From the NCBI GenBank assembly GCA_008668235.1, contig RQCP01000062.1, positions 1-13,452 on the forward strand: a stretch of DNA of 13,452 bases, in the 5' to 3' direction. The translations under genes and the position numbers were made by a program. Shown in pieces: positions 1-6,623 of this stretch (positions are counted from its first letter, which is position 1; the number at the start of each line of letters is the position of its first letter). The DNA is from Collinsella aerofaciens (GTDB lineage Bacteria > Actinomycetota > Coriobacteriia > Coriobacteriales > Coriobacteriaceae). The notes under the pieces were generated by a model. That model was not told the DNA's origin. It saw only the letters and a program-made list of their open reading frames with translations, and made no database searches.

Positions 1-286
1 AGCGTGTAAGAGAAGGAAGATCGGCAAAGTACAACCCCAAACGCAATGACAACTTAATGAGGTAACTGCCACATGTGAGGCGCCCAGGGCATTGCTGTCT
101 CGATTTTGAGCACGATGCCTTCCGCCTTGCATGGGCCGTTCCATCCCGCCCCTGCAGCAACCGCCTCACGGGCTCATTGAAAACCGCATAGCACCCCAAC
201 GTCAGCACATCACCCACGGCAAGCACATCACTTACGACAACCAACACATCAACAAACAGCACGAACATCAACCGATTGGAGAAGCT
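1..286. other. Upstream non-coding stretch with ACATCA repeats
   Basis: No gene is supported here. A plus-strand frame is open from 131 into the next gene, but it lacks a ribosome-binding site at its first start codon and has a biased His/Gln-rich composition, so I read it as leader DNA. The hexamer ACATCA recurs at 207-212, 225-230, 246-251 and 265-270, at intervals of 18, 21 and 19 bases, in a C/A-rich background. I could not identify a convincing -35/-10 pair. The window edge cuts whatever lies upstream, so a promoter or the end of a preceding gene may lie outside. Confidence 0.4.
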
Positions 287-1177
287 ATGACAAACCACCA
301 CGCTGAAGACGGCGATAAGAAAAGCATTCTGGATGCCCGCATTGAGCGAGCATCTGCAAACGAATATGACGCCGCCTTTGCCGCCGCGACCATCAAGAAC
401 TACGCGTCGCTACCGCTCGCGACGATCTTGGCCGACCACCCTCAACTGCTGAAGCGCTGCACAAAGATCATGGGCGACCCCGACATTCGCAAGCTGACAG
501 ACCCCTATGCCCCAAAACGCGACAACGATTCGTACGTTCTTACCGTAGGCTGCCTAGCCCATATGCTTACGGCGCTCGACACGAAACTCAAGCTCGAATG
601 GGAACCCGACGAGCGTCATGAACTCGAAAGCAAGCGGAACACCCTGCGCACCGCACTGTTCCTTCCGTTGGACGGCCTCAAGCGCTGCAACGTCGAGCTC
701 AATGCACAGGCGCGGCAAAAGCCCGGGACCACGGGGCAGAAAACTCCAAGACCCCATGCGGCCATCGTCGACCGCAACCGATATAACCGCATGACCGCGC
801 ACTTTTCCGCCGAGGGAGCAACCATAAGGACACTAATCGACCTGCTGTGCCTCCTGAGCGTCAACGAGCTATTTGAGGGCTATCTCGCCCTTGTTCCCGC
901 GACGGCACCCAAGTCGGTAGCAAAGATCATCGAGACCTGCAGACGCCAGTTTGAGCGCCATCGCAATGGCAGCGAGATGAACGCCAGCATCGCGCAGTAC
1001 TACACGGCCCATTACAAAAAAGACGGATGTGCCCCTGTCGAGCATCAGCTGCGGCTCGCCTATACCACGCCCGTCGCAACGCTCCATCGCTTTGGAGCCC
1101 TTGACGCTTGCGAGCCGCACGGACAGGCAGCCCGCCCCACAACCGAGCTCGATCTCAGGCTCGGACGAACCCTGTAG
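287..1177 (+). CDS. Unrecognised protein, first gene of the ClpP-like/VirD4-like cluster
   Basis: A 296-residue soluble-looking protein that I cannot assign to a family. I chose the ATG at 287 because GGAG lies five bases upstream (278-281). An in-frame start 52 codons earlier, at 131, would add a His/Gln-rich extension and has no ribosome-binding site. The N-terminus is charged (acidic DGDKK-type stretch), and the body looks mostly alpha-helical, with Leu/Ala-rich helices around residues 35-60, 95-120 and 180-205. There is no signal peptide, convincing membrane segment or recognisable nucleotide-binding motif. The middle (about residues 135-165) is basic and Pro/Arg/Lys-rich. It precedes a ClpP-like protease by 63 bases on the same strand and probably shares its transcript, so it may be a substrate, adaptor or structural partner. 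That role is inferred from context only. Confidence 0.6.
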   Translation: MTNHHAEDGDKKSILDARIERASANEYDAAFAAATIKNYASLPLATILADHPQLLKRCTKIMGDPDIRKLTDPYAPKRDNDSYVLTVGCLAHMLTALDTKLKLEWEPDERHELESKRNTLRTALFLPLDGLKRCNVELNAQARQKPGTTGQKTPRPHAAIVDRNRYNRMTAHFSAEGATIRTLIDLLCLLSVNELFEGYLALVPATAPKSVAKIIETCRRQFERHRNGSEMNASIAQYYTAHYKKDGCAPVEHQLRLAYTTPVATLHRFGALDACEPHGQAARPTTELDLRLGRTL

Positions 1178-1240
1178 CTCACCAGCCCCTGCGCGGGCTA
1201 TAACCCTATTCCACAACACAACCAACAGAAAGGAGTCCCC

Positions 1241-1858
1241 ATGGACACCAATCATTCCCCCATCATCAGCCCCCTCACCATGCGTGAATCCGCCCGAGGT
1301 ATCACGCTCACCAGCATTTACGATGAGATGCTCGCCCGTCGCGAGCTCTCCGTCATGGGAAACATCGAAACCCCGATGGCCCACGACCTATGCCAGCAGA
1401 TCCGCCTGCTCGATGCCACCAACCCCAGCCGCCCCATCACCATATTTGTCGCCAGCGCCGGCGGAAGCGTGCGATCGGGTCTTGCGATCTATGACGCTAT
1501 GCGCCTCGCATCGTGCCCCATCCGCACCGTCTGCCTGGAATTCGCCGCGTCCATGGGCGCCGTGATCTTTATGGGCGGCGACGATCGCCGTATGGCGCCC
1601 CATGCAGAGCTCATGATTCACGACCCGCTGATCCCCCAGGGGGCAGGCGGCTCGGCACTTGCGCTGCAGGAAACCAGCCGGCGTCTCATGCAGACCCGCA
1701 AGACCCTCACGCAAATCCTCTCGGACCGCAGCGGCCTCACGCCCAAGCGCATCCAGTCCCTCACTGCAAAAGACACCTACCTTTCGGCCGAGCGCGCCGT
1801 CGAGCTCGGCTTTGCCCACGAAATCCTCTCGACCACCAAGGAGGTCGCCCATGTCTAA
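1241..1858 (+). CDS. ClpP-like serine protease
   Basis: A 205-residue protein of the ClpP/crotonase fold. The nucleophile motif EFAASMGA places the catalytic serine at residue 104, HAELMIHDPL gives His127, and AKDTYLSAERAVELG gives Asp178, so the triad is complete and in canonical order. The oxyanion-hole glycines appear as ASAGGSV at 71-77. The length matches ordinary ClpP subunits, which assemble into barrel-shaped cytoplasmic peptidases fed by an AAA+ unfoldase. The start is well supported by AAAGGAG (1229-1235) five bases upstream. The stop overlaps the next gene's ATG by 8 bases, so the protease and a VirD4-like ATPase are translationally coupled. That setting differs from housekeeping clpP, which usually sits beside tig or clpX. 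ClpP-like genes also occur on phage and conjugative elements, so an accessory role such as capsid or secretion-channel processing is possible. Confidence 0.9.
   Translation: MDTNHSPIISPLTMRESARGITLTSIYDEMLARRELSVMGNIETPMAHDLCQQIRLLDATNPSRPITIFVASAGGSVRSGLAIYDAMRLASCPIRTVCLEFAASMGAVIFMGGDDRRMAPHAELMIHDPLIPQGAGGSALALQETSRRLMQTRKTLTQILSDRSGLTPKRIQSLTAKDTYLSAERAVELGFAHEILSTTKEVAHV
1838..1845 (+). promoter_or_regulatory. Ribosome-binding site fixing the VirD4-like start
   Basis: AAGGAGGT lies inside the end of the protease gene, five bases before the ATG at 1851. It decides the start of the downstream ATPase. The same frame is open about 190 bases further upstream, but there it only shadows the protease gene. 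Confidence 0.8.
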
Positions 1859-3155
1859 CCTCGCCAGCCGCCTCGCCGCATCTGAGTTCGCATCGTCCAC
1901 CATCCTCGCCAAAGATCGAACGCTTTCCTGCGACACCCGCCAAACGGGACTCAACAACAACGCACTTGTGATCGGCCCCTCGGGAGCCGGCAAGACCCGA
2001 AACGTCCTCAAGCCCAACCTGCTGCAAATGAACGCAAGCTACATCGTGCTCGACACCAAAGGCACGCTCTGTCGCGAAGTGGAACCCGTGCTGGCAGCCC
2101 ACGGTTACCGCGTGCAATGTCTCAACTTCGCCGACCTCAACACCGTCCCGGCCCTTGCGCCCGGCATCGAGCGCTGCGGCTACAACCCCCTGAGGCACAT
2201 TCGCCGCAAGGCGGACGGCAGGCCCAACCAGCAGGACATCCTCTCGGTGGCAAAGGCCATCTGCCCCATCGAGGACAACAACCAGCCTTTTTGGGATCAT
2301 GCGGCGGCAAACCTGCTGTCGTGTCTTATCGCCTACGTCACCGAACAGCTACCCGCCGACGAGCAGACGATCAGCTCGGTCATCAAGCTGATCGAGCACC
2401 TGCAGGACGGTGCCACGGGTCGACTGTTTGACGACCTGATCACGACCGACCCCCAAAGCTATGCCCTCTCGCTATGGCGGCGCTACGCCATTACGCAAAA
2501 TGCCGAGCGCATGCACGCGAGCATCGTCGGCATCCTTGCCGAAAAGGTCATGTGTCTGGGGTTCGACGGTGCGGCACAGCTCTATCGTGAGTGCCATCAG
2601 GTGGACTTCGCTTCCATGGGACACACCCCCTGCGCCCTGTTTGTAACCGTGAGCGATATTGACCGCAATCTCGATCCGCTGACCGGCCTCTTTATTTCGC
2701 AGGCGTTTATGGGCCTCATTCGTGAGGCCGATAGGCAGCCCGACGGCAGCCTGCCCGTGCCCGTGCGCTTTATGCTCGATGACTTCGCAAATCTGCAGAT
2801 CCCCCAGATCGACAACGTGCTCTCGATTATCCGAAGCCGCAACATCTGGGCAACGCTGCTGTTGCAGTCGACCAACCAGCTCGATGCGCTCTATGGCGAG
2901 GCACGCGCACGCTCCATCATGGGCAACTGCGACACGCATCTGGTGCTGGCGTTCCAGGATCCCGAGAGTGCCCGGGTGTTTTCTGACCGCGCCGACGCGC
3001 TGCCCAGCACGCTCATGGCGACGCCGATCGATCGCTCGTGGCTCTTTGTACGCGGTCGCATTCCCGAACAGGTCGAGCGCTTTAGGCTCGAAGACCATCC
3101 GCTCTACGGGGAGCTGCCCGAGGCGCAGCGAGGCCATGCGGAGACCGAGATCTAG
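1851..3155 (+). CDS. VirD4/TraG-like P-loop ATPase without membrane domain
   Basis: A 434-residue ATPase resembling the CD1115-type VirD4 coupling proteins of Gram-positive conjugative elements, which dock relaxase-bound DNA to a type IV secretion channel. Walker A is GPSGAGKT at residues 42-49, followed by IVLDTKG (65-71), which corresponds to the family's DPKG segment. Walker B is FMLDDFANL (about 307-314), with Asp311 where the family normally has Glu. The downstream SRNIWATLLLQSTNQL and IMGNCDTHLVLAF blocks match the conserved C-terminal half. Family members are usually near 600 residues with N-terminal membrane helices. This one starts almost directly at the nucleotide-binding domain and shows no hydrophobic anchor. 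No relaxase, VirB4 or integrase gene is visible in the window. It may be a coupling protein working with a separate anchor, a reduced relic, or an ATPase partner of the overlapping ClpP-like protease. Confidence 0.85.
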   Translation: MSNLASRLAASEFASSTILAKDRTLSCDTRQTGLNNNALVIGPSGAGKTRNVLKPNLLQMNASYIVLDTKGTLCREVEPVLAAHGYRVQCLNFADLNTVPALAPGIERCGYNPLRHIRRKADGRPNQQDILSVAKAICPIEDNNQPFWDHAAANLLSCLIAYVTEQLPADEQTISSVIKLIEHLQDGATGRLFDDLITTDPQSYALSLWRRYAITQNAERMHASIVGILAEKVMCLGFDGAAQLYRECHQVDFASMGHTPCALFVTVSDIDRNLDPLTGLFISQAFMGLIREADRQPDGSLPVPVRFMLDDFANLQIPQIDNVLSIIRSRNIWATLLLQSTNQLDALYGEARARSIMGNCDTHLVLAFQDPESARVFSDRADALPSTLMATPIDRSWLFVRGRIPEQVERFRLEDHPLYGELPEAQRGHAETEI

Positions 3156-3233
3156 GCGCAGGGTTCTCGCAGCGCGCGGCGCCCCGGCGATGTTCCACAA
3201 AGGCCGTGCGCCCCGGGACCACGGCAAAGCAAA

Positions 3234-3263
3234 GGGGCCCGCATCCGATAGGATACGGGCCCC
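3234..3263 (-). terminator. pgi terminator hairpin
   Basis: Arms 3234-3246 and 3251-3263 pair over 13 bases with one C-A mismatch and a GATA loop. On the minus strand the stem is followed by TTTGCTTT, a broken U-tract. It lies 34 bases beyond the pgi stop, so it most likely ends the pgi transcript. On the plus strand no U-run follows, so it would be at best a weak stop for the VirD4-like gene. Confidence 0.75.
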
Positions 3264-3296
3264 TGACTATAAGACGCGATGCGTTAACAGCAGCGA

Positions 3297-4991
3297 CTAC
3301 TTGCGGTGAGCGCGGTAGAACTCAATGAGCGCCTGGGTCGAAGCGTCCTGCTCGGCCTTGGCGGCGTCATCGTGGAAGGCAGGGGTGATCTGCTTGGCAA
3401 GCTGCTTACCCAGCTCAACGCCCCACTGGTCATAGGAGTCGATGCCCCAGACCGTGCCCTCGACAAACGTGATGTGCTCGTACAGGGCGATGAGCTCGCC
3501 GAGCGCGAACGGGGTCAGCGTGTCACCGAAGATCGAGGTCGTCGGACGGTTGCCCTCAAAGCAGCGGGCCGGGACGATCTGCTCGGGCGTGCCCTCGGCG
3601 CGTACCTCATCGGCCGTCTTACCAAAGGCGAGCGCCTTGGTCTGGGCCAGGAAGTTGCCCAGGAACAGCTCATGCACGTCCTGACCGCAATCGGTTGCGG
3701 GGTTAGCAGTGTTGGCGAAGGCGATAAAGTCGGCCGGAACCACCACAGTGCCCTGGTGCAGCAGCTGATAGAAGGCATGCTGGCCGTTGGTGCCGGGCTC
3801 ACCCCAGAAGATCTCACCGGTATCGGAGGTCACAGCGCTGCCGTCCCAGCGGACGTGCTTGCCGTTGGACTCCATGGTGAGCTGCTGCAGGTAGGCCGGG
3901 AAGCGGTGCAGATACTGGCAGTACGGAAGCACGGCGTGGCTCTTGGAGCCGAAGAAGTTGACGTACCAGACGTTGAGCAGGCCCATCAGCGCGACGGCGT
4001 TGCTCTCGAGCGGCGTGTTGCAGAAGTACTCGTCGATGGCATGGAAGCCCTCGAGGAACTGTTGGAAGCGCTCGGGGCCGAGCACGACGATCAGCGACAG
4101 GCCCACGGCGGAGTCGACGGAGTAGCGGCCGCCGACCCAGTTCCAGAAGCCGAAGGCGTTGGCGGGGTCGATACCGAAGGCCTCGACCTTCTCGAGTGCG
4201 GTGGAAACGGCGACGAAGTGCTTTGCCACGGCCTCGGCGTTCTGCTCCTCGGAGCCGTCGATGGCGCCCTGAGCCTTGAGCTGCTCGAGCATCCAGGTCT
4301 TGACCTCGCGAGCGTTGGTGAGGGTCTCAAGCGTGGTGAAGGTCTTGGAAACGATGATCACGAGCGTGGTCTCGGGGTCCAGACCGCGGAGCTTCTCGGC
4401 CTGGTCGTTGGGGTCGATGTTGGAGATATAGCGGCAGTCGATACCGGCGTCGGCATAGGGGCGCAGAGCCTCGTAAGCCATGACCGGGCCCAGATCGGAG
4501 CCACCGATGCCGATGGACACCAGGTGCTCGATCTTCTTACCAGTTACGCCCTTCCACTCACCGGAGCGCACGCGCTCAGCGAAGGCATACATGCGGTCGA
4601 GGACCTCGTGCACGTCGGCGACGACATCCTGGCCGTCAACGATGAGCTGGCCTTTCTCGCTTGCCGGACGGCGAAGTGCGGTGTGCAGAACAGCGCGGTC
4701 CTCGGTGGTGTTGATGTGCTCGCCGGAGAACATGGCGTCGCGGCGCTCCTCGAGCTTCACCTCGCGGGCAAGATCGCACAGCAGCTTGACGGTCTCATCG
4801 GTCACCAGGTTCTTGGACAGATCGAAGTGCAGGTCGCCGGCGTCAAAGCTCAACTTATTCACGCGGTCGGCGTCAGCAGCGAACCAGGCCTTGAGGTCGA
4901 TGCCCTCGGCCTCGAGCTTCTCCTGATGGGCCTCGAGCGCCTTCCAAGCGGCGGTCGACGTAGCGTCGATAGGTGCGGCAACAGTTGCCAT
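3297..4991 (-). CDS. pgi: Glucose-6-phosphate isomerase
   Basis: A 564-residue cytoplasmic enzyme that interconverts glucose-6-phosphate and fructose-6-phosphate in glycolysis and gluconeogenesis. It matches the long bacterial/eukaryotic PGI type. The phosphate-binding block SIGIGGSDLG is at about 159-168 and the SIS-domain SKTFTTLET at 215-223. The catalytic glutamate in MESNGK is Glu374, GEPGTNGQHAFYQL carries His405, and WGVELGKQLA carries Lys529. The Glu-His spacing of 31 residues equals that of the rabbit enzyme (Glu357/His388). I chose the ATG at 4991 because AGGAGG lies about six bases upstream. An in-frame ATG at 5018, nine codons earlier, falls inside a hairpin and has no usable ribosome-binding site. 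The gene is monocistronic, with its own terminator, and is flanked by an accessory cluster on one side and an intergenic repeat element on the other. Confidence 0.98.
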   Translation of the reverse strand: MATVAAPIDATSTAAWKALEAHQEKLEAEGIDLKAWFAADADRVNKLSFDAGDLHFDLSKNLVTDETVKLLCDLAREVKLEERRDAMFSGEHINTTEDRAVLHTALRRPASEKGQLIVDGQDVVADVHEVLDRMYAFAERVRSGEWKGVTGKKIEHLVSIGIGGSDLGPVMAYEALRPYADAGIDCRYISNIDPNDQAEKLRGLDPETTLVIIVSKTFTTLETLTNAREVKTWMLEQLKAQGAIDGSEEQNAEAVAKHFVAVSTALEKVEAFGIDPANAFGFWNWVGGRYSVDSAVGLSLIVVLGPERFQQFLEGFHAIDEYFCNTPLESNAVALMGLLNVWYVNFFGSKSHAVLPYCQYLHRFPAYLQQLTMESNGKHVRWDGSAVTSDTGEIFWGEPGTNGQHAFYQLLHQGTVVVPADFIAFANTANPATDCGQDVHELFLGNFLAQTKALAFGKTADEVRAEGTPEQIVPARCFEGNRPTTSIFGDTLTPFALGELIALYEHITFVEGTVWGIDSYDQWGVELGKQLAKQITPAFHDDAAKAEQDASTQALIEFYRAHRK

Positions 4992-5009
4992 AAAGTCCTC
5001 CTCAGCATA

Positions 5010-5033
5010 CGGGCGCATTCCTCCATGCGCCCG
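5010..5033 (-). promoter_or_regulatory. pgi leader stem-loop
   Basis: A perfect 9-bp stem (5010-5018 with 5025-5033, CGGGCGCAT/ATGCGCCCG) closes a six-base loop. In the mRNA sense the loop reads GGAGGA, a Shine-Dalgarno-like sequence. The hairpin ends a few bases before the true ribosome-binding site of pgi (about 4997-5003). It could stabilise the leader or tune initiation; no known riboswitch class is recognised. Confidence 0.5.
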
Positions 5034-5050
5034 GATAATCAGATGCCCCT

Positions 5051-5079
5051 ATTCTAACGCAGGTCAAGACCGTAATCAG
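5051..5079 (-). promoter_or_regulatory. pgi: Candidate pgi promoter
   Basis: On the minus strand, CTGATT (5079-5074) and TAGAAT (5056-5051) are separated by 17 bases, about 60 bases upstream of the pgi start codon. The -10 is good but the -35 is weak. A TTGACC nearby is badly spaced for this -10. Confidence 0.35.
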
Positions 5080-5110
5080 CGAGCGTTGCCAATCGGCCCC
5101 CGAACGGCGA

Positions 5111-5150
5111 CCGACCAAAAAAGGGCAGGTTTATTTTGGCAGGTCAAACG
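5111..5150. repeat. Intergenic repeat element, copy A
   Basis: The copy begins CCGACCAAAAAA and continues through GGGCAGGT to TTTTGGCAGGT. Copy B, at 6544-6584 in the same orientation, begins with the identical 12 bases and ends TTTTTGGTAGGT. Between these shared ends the inner GGGCAGGT-type segment is present in opposite orientation. Both copies lie in gaps between genes and form hairpins. Confidence 0.5.
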
Positions 5151-5176
5151 CTTTACCTACCATAATTTACCTGCCC
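5123..5176. repeat. Large imperfect palindrome between pgi and the ADH-like gene
   Basis: Arms 5123-5144 and 5155-5176 are 22 bases each and pair at 18 positions around a 10-base loop (CAAACGCTTT). Read on the minus strand, the palindrome is followed by TTTTTT (5122-5117), so it can act as a terminator for the ADH-like gene ending at 5192. Its outer part also belongs to the two-copy element described at 5111-5150. Confidence 0.6.
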
Positions 5177-5191
5177 CTTCCTGGTGAGCCA

Positions 5192-5767
5192 TTATGCCGC
5201 GGCGCATACGCTGCCGAGCAGCTCGCGCAAGGGAGAGCCGATGCCCTCCAACAGCTCGGGTGCGATAATGGCAAAAACGGGAACCTCGCCGGCACCCACA
5301 ACGGCGGGCACTTTTCCCTCGGAGACGATACATCCGTAGGGAACAAAGCCGTCCTCGCCGGCATCGAGCACGGCCATGCGACGAGCAAGTTCGCGCACAA
5401 AGCTCGCCGTATCGGCATCGCCGATCGCCAGGACAAAATCCACGCCCTCATCGGTCGCCAGGGCTACGGCCTCATCGACCAAATCGTCTCCCCCGTCGCC
5501 CCCGACCAAGCCGCAACGAAAGAGTATGCGTTCGAGCAGGGCGCGATCGAGCGAGCCCAGCGCCGCCGAAACAAGCTCATCACGCGTGTGCTTGTCGCCT
5601 CCCAGCACGACCAGTGCCTTGGTGCCGCCATAGTGGGCAACCAATCGTCCGCACCAGCGAGCCACATCCCCATCCGCAACCAAGCGCGTCGGCATACCAA
5701 ACCCATAGTTGACCATTGTCCCCACAACCCTTCCGTGCTTTATGGTGGTATCGATCGTTAGGCTCAT
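5192..5767 (-). CDS. Iron-alcohol-dehydrogenase-like N-terminal-domain protein
   Basis: A 191-residue protein that resembles only the first, nucleotide-binding half of iron-containing (butanol-type) alcohol dehydrogenases: a family-like opening NYGFGMPTRLV at residues 20-30, a beta strand KALVVLGG at 50-57, then GVDFVLAIGDAD at 108-119. Full enzymes are about 385 residues and carry their metal ligands in a C-terminal helical domain that is absent here, since the reading frame stops and pgi follows. The dinucleotide motif normally reading GGGSxxD is degraded to GDADTAS, so cofactor binding and catalysis are doubtful. The ATG at 5767 has no clear ribosome-binding site. A start at Met18 (5716) begins where homologues do and has a weak G-rich upstream stretch. 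It may be a repurposed domain or a decayed gene. The family assignment rests on recognition of weak similarity. Confidence 0.6.
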   Translation of the reverse strand: MSLTIDTTIKHGRVVGTMVNYGFGMPTRLVADGDVARWCGRLVAHYGGTKALVVLGGDKHTRDELVSAALGSLDRALLERILFRCGLVGGDGGDDLVDEAVALATDEGVDFVLAIGDADTASFVRELARRMAVLDAGEDGFVPYGCIVSEGKVPAVVGAGEVPVFAIIAPELLEGIGSPLRELLGSVCAAA

Positions 5768-5857
5768 GCTACGAAGCGAGCTTTTCCGAGCTGTTTCGCG
5801 CTCTTTAGGGCTGCGTTAAAATCAGATTCGATCCGACATGGCGTCCAGTTGCGACAA

Positions 5858-6481
5858 TTAGGCGGTCAAAATCCAAGGGCCAAGACGCACGAACAGGATG
5901 AGCCAGACAAAAGACAGGCAAAACCCGCCCAGCACATCCGAAACGTAGTGCACGCCCAGATAGACACGGCTGACACCCACCGCAAGGATGACGCACGCAA
6001 GTGCAACCTCGATGGCGGCGCCGAACGGAAGGCCGCACACGCCACACCGCACCAACCATATGCCATAGCCATAAAACGCCATGGCCGCCATCGAGTGGCC
6101 CGAGGGGAAGCTCAGCCCCGGTGCCTCGACAAGCCGAAATCCCTGTGGACGAGGTCGACGCACAAGTACCTTTAACAGCTGGTCGATTGCGCTGATAGCA
6201 CCGACATTGAAGGCGGCCCAGACAACATGGGCCCAATTGGGCGCCCACAGCATCGCCGCGGCTAGCACACCGACGACAAACGGCAGCGACGCCAAACTCG
6301 AGGCGGCTTTCATCGCGGCCGTCAACACCGGCGACCGAAGCCTCTCGACAAGCAGCAAGTATCCCACCTCATCGATTCTTATAGCCCGTCCTTTGAGGAC
6401 CTTGATCAGCAGGTAAACAAAGATCGCAAGGCACAGCACGAACAGTATCAAAAGTGCAAGATCACCCATACCTATGGTCAT
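5858..6481 (-). CDS. PAP2-family membrane phosphatase
   Basis: A 207-residue integral membrane protein of the type 2 phosphatidic acid phosphatase superfamily, which dephosphorylates lipid phosphates such as undecaprenyl pyrophosphate or phosphatidylglycerophosphate at the membrane. All three signature motifs are present: K104-x6-R111-P112, PSGH at 126-129 (His129 would be the acid/base) and SR-x5-H-x3-D at 171-182 (His178 nucleophile, Asp182). Hydrophobic segments lie at about 7-26, 64-81, 85-105, 131-147, 157-172 and 184-199, consistent with a six-helix PAP2 core. The start at 6481 is supported by a GAGGGGG stretch six bases upstream. It lies 90 bases upstream of the ADH-like gene on the same strand and may be co-transcribed. 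The exact substrate cannot be told; roles in cell-wall lipid-carrier recycling or phospholipid synthesis are both possible. Confidence 0.9.
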   Translation of the reverse strand: MTIGMGDLALLILFVLCLAIFVYLLIKVLKGRAIRIDEVGYLLLVERLRSPVLTAAMKAASSLASLPFVVGVLAAAMLWAPNWAHVVWAAFNVGAISAIDQLLKVLVRRPRPQGFRLVEAPGLSFPSGHSMAAMAFYGYGIWLVRCGVCGLPFGAAIEVALACVILAVGVSRVYLGVHYVSDVLGGFCLSFVWLILFVRLGPWILTA

Positions 6482-6543
6482 CCATACCCCCTCAGCGTAT
6501 TTAACACATTAAGGCTACCGACCCACCGTAAGCACTCGGTAAA

Positions 6544-6584
6544 CCGACCAAAAAAACCTGTCCCTTTTTGGTAGGTTTTGACGG
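6544..6584. repeat. Intergenic repeat element, copy B
   Basis: It starts CCGACCAAAAAA like copy A and contains an inverted repeat ACCAAAAA (6547-6554)/TTTTTGGT (6565-6572) around the loop AACCTGTCCC. Its last bases include the TTGACG used as the -35 of the polymerase promoter, so the element sits directly against that regulatory region, and it lies upstream of the PAP2 gene on the other strand. Confidence 0.5.
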
Positions 6585-6606
6585 TGTCCGGTCGATCGGG
6601 TATTAT
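6578..6606 (+). promoter_or_regulatory. Sigma-70-type promoter of the Y-family polymerase operon
   Basis: TTGACG (6578-6583) and TATTAT (6601-6606) are separated by exactly 17 bases. This is the best promoter match in the window. Transcription would start near 6613, inside the first LexA-like box. Confidence 0.8.
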
Positions 6607-6620
6607 CGAACAGGTATTCG
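6607..6620 (+). promoter_or_regulatory. LexA/SOS-like box 1
   Basis: CGAACAGGTATTCG matches the Gram-positive/actinobacterial SOS consensus CGAACRNRYGTTYG at 13 of 14 positions. It abuts the -10 hexamer, where a bound repressor would block initiation. Confidence 0.75.
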
Positions 6621-6623
6621 ATA

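Noticed and set aside
1184..1199. AGCCC/GGGCT hairpin between the first gene and the protease
   Set aside because: Only a 5-bp stem with no U-tract; too weak to call a terminator, and the genes probably share a transcript.
1659..1850. N-terminal extension of the VirD4-like protein
   Set aside because: It lies wholly within the ClpP-like gene in another frame and reads as a Ser/Pro/Arg-rich shadow; AAGGAGGT sets the start at 1851.
1..3233. Attachment site or tRNA boundary marking the accessory cluster as an integrated element
   Set aside because: I found no tRNA, direct-repeat pair or integrase; base composition and codon use look like the neighbouring housekeeping genes.
3306..5057. A 583-codon plus-strand open frame across pgi
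   Set aside because: It is antisense to a certain pgi gene, has a biased Leu/Val/Gly/Glu composition and no recognisable domain; it arises from GC-rich third codon positions.
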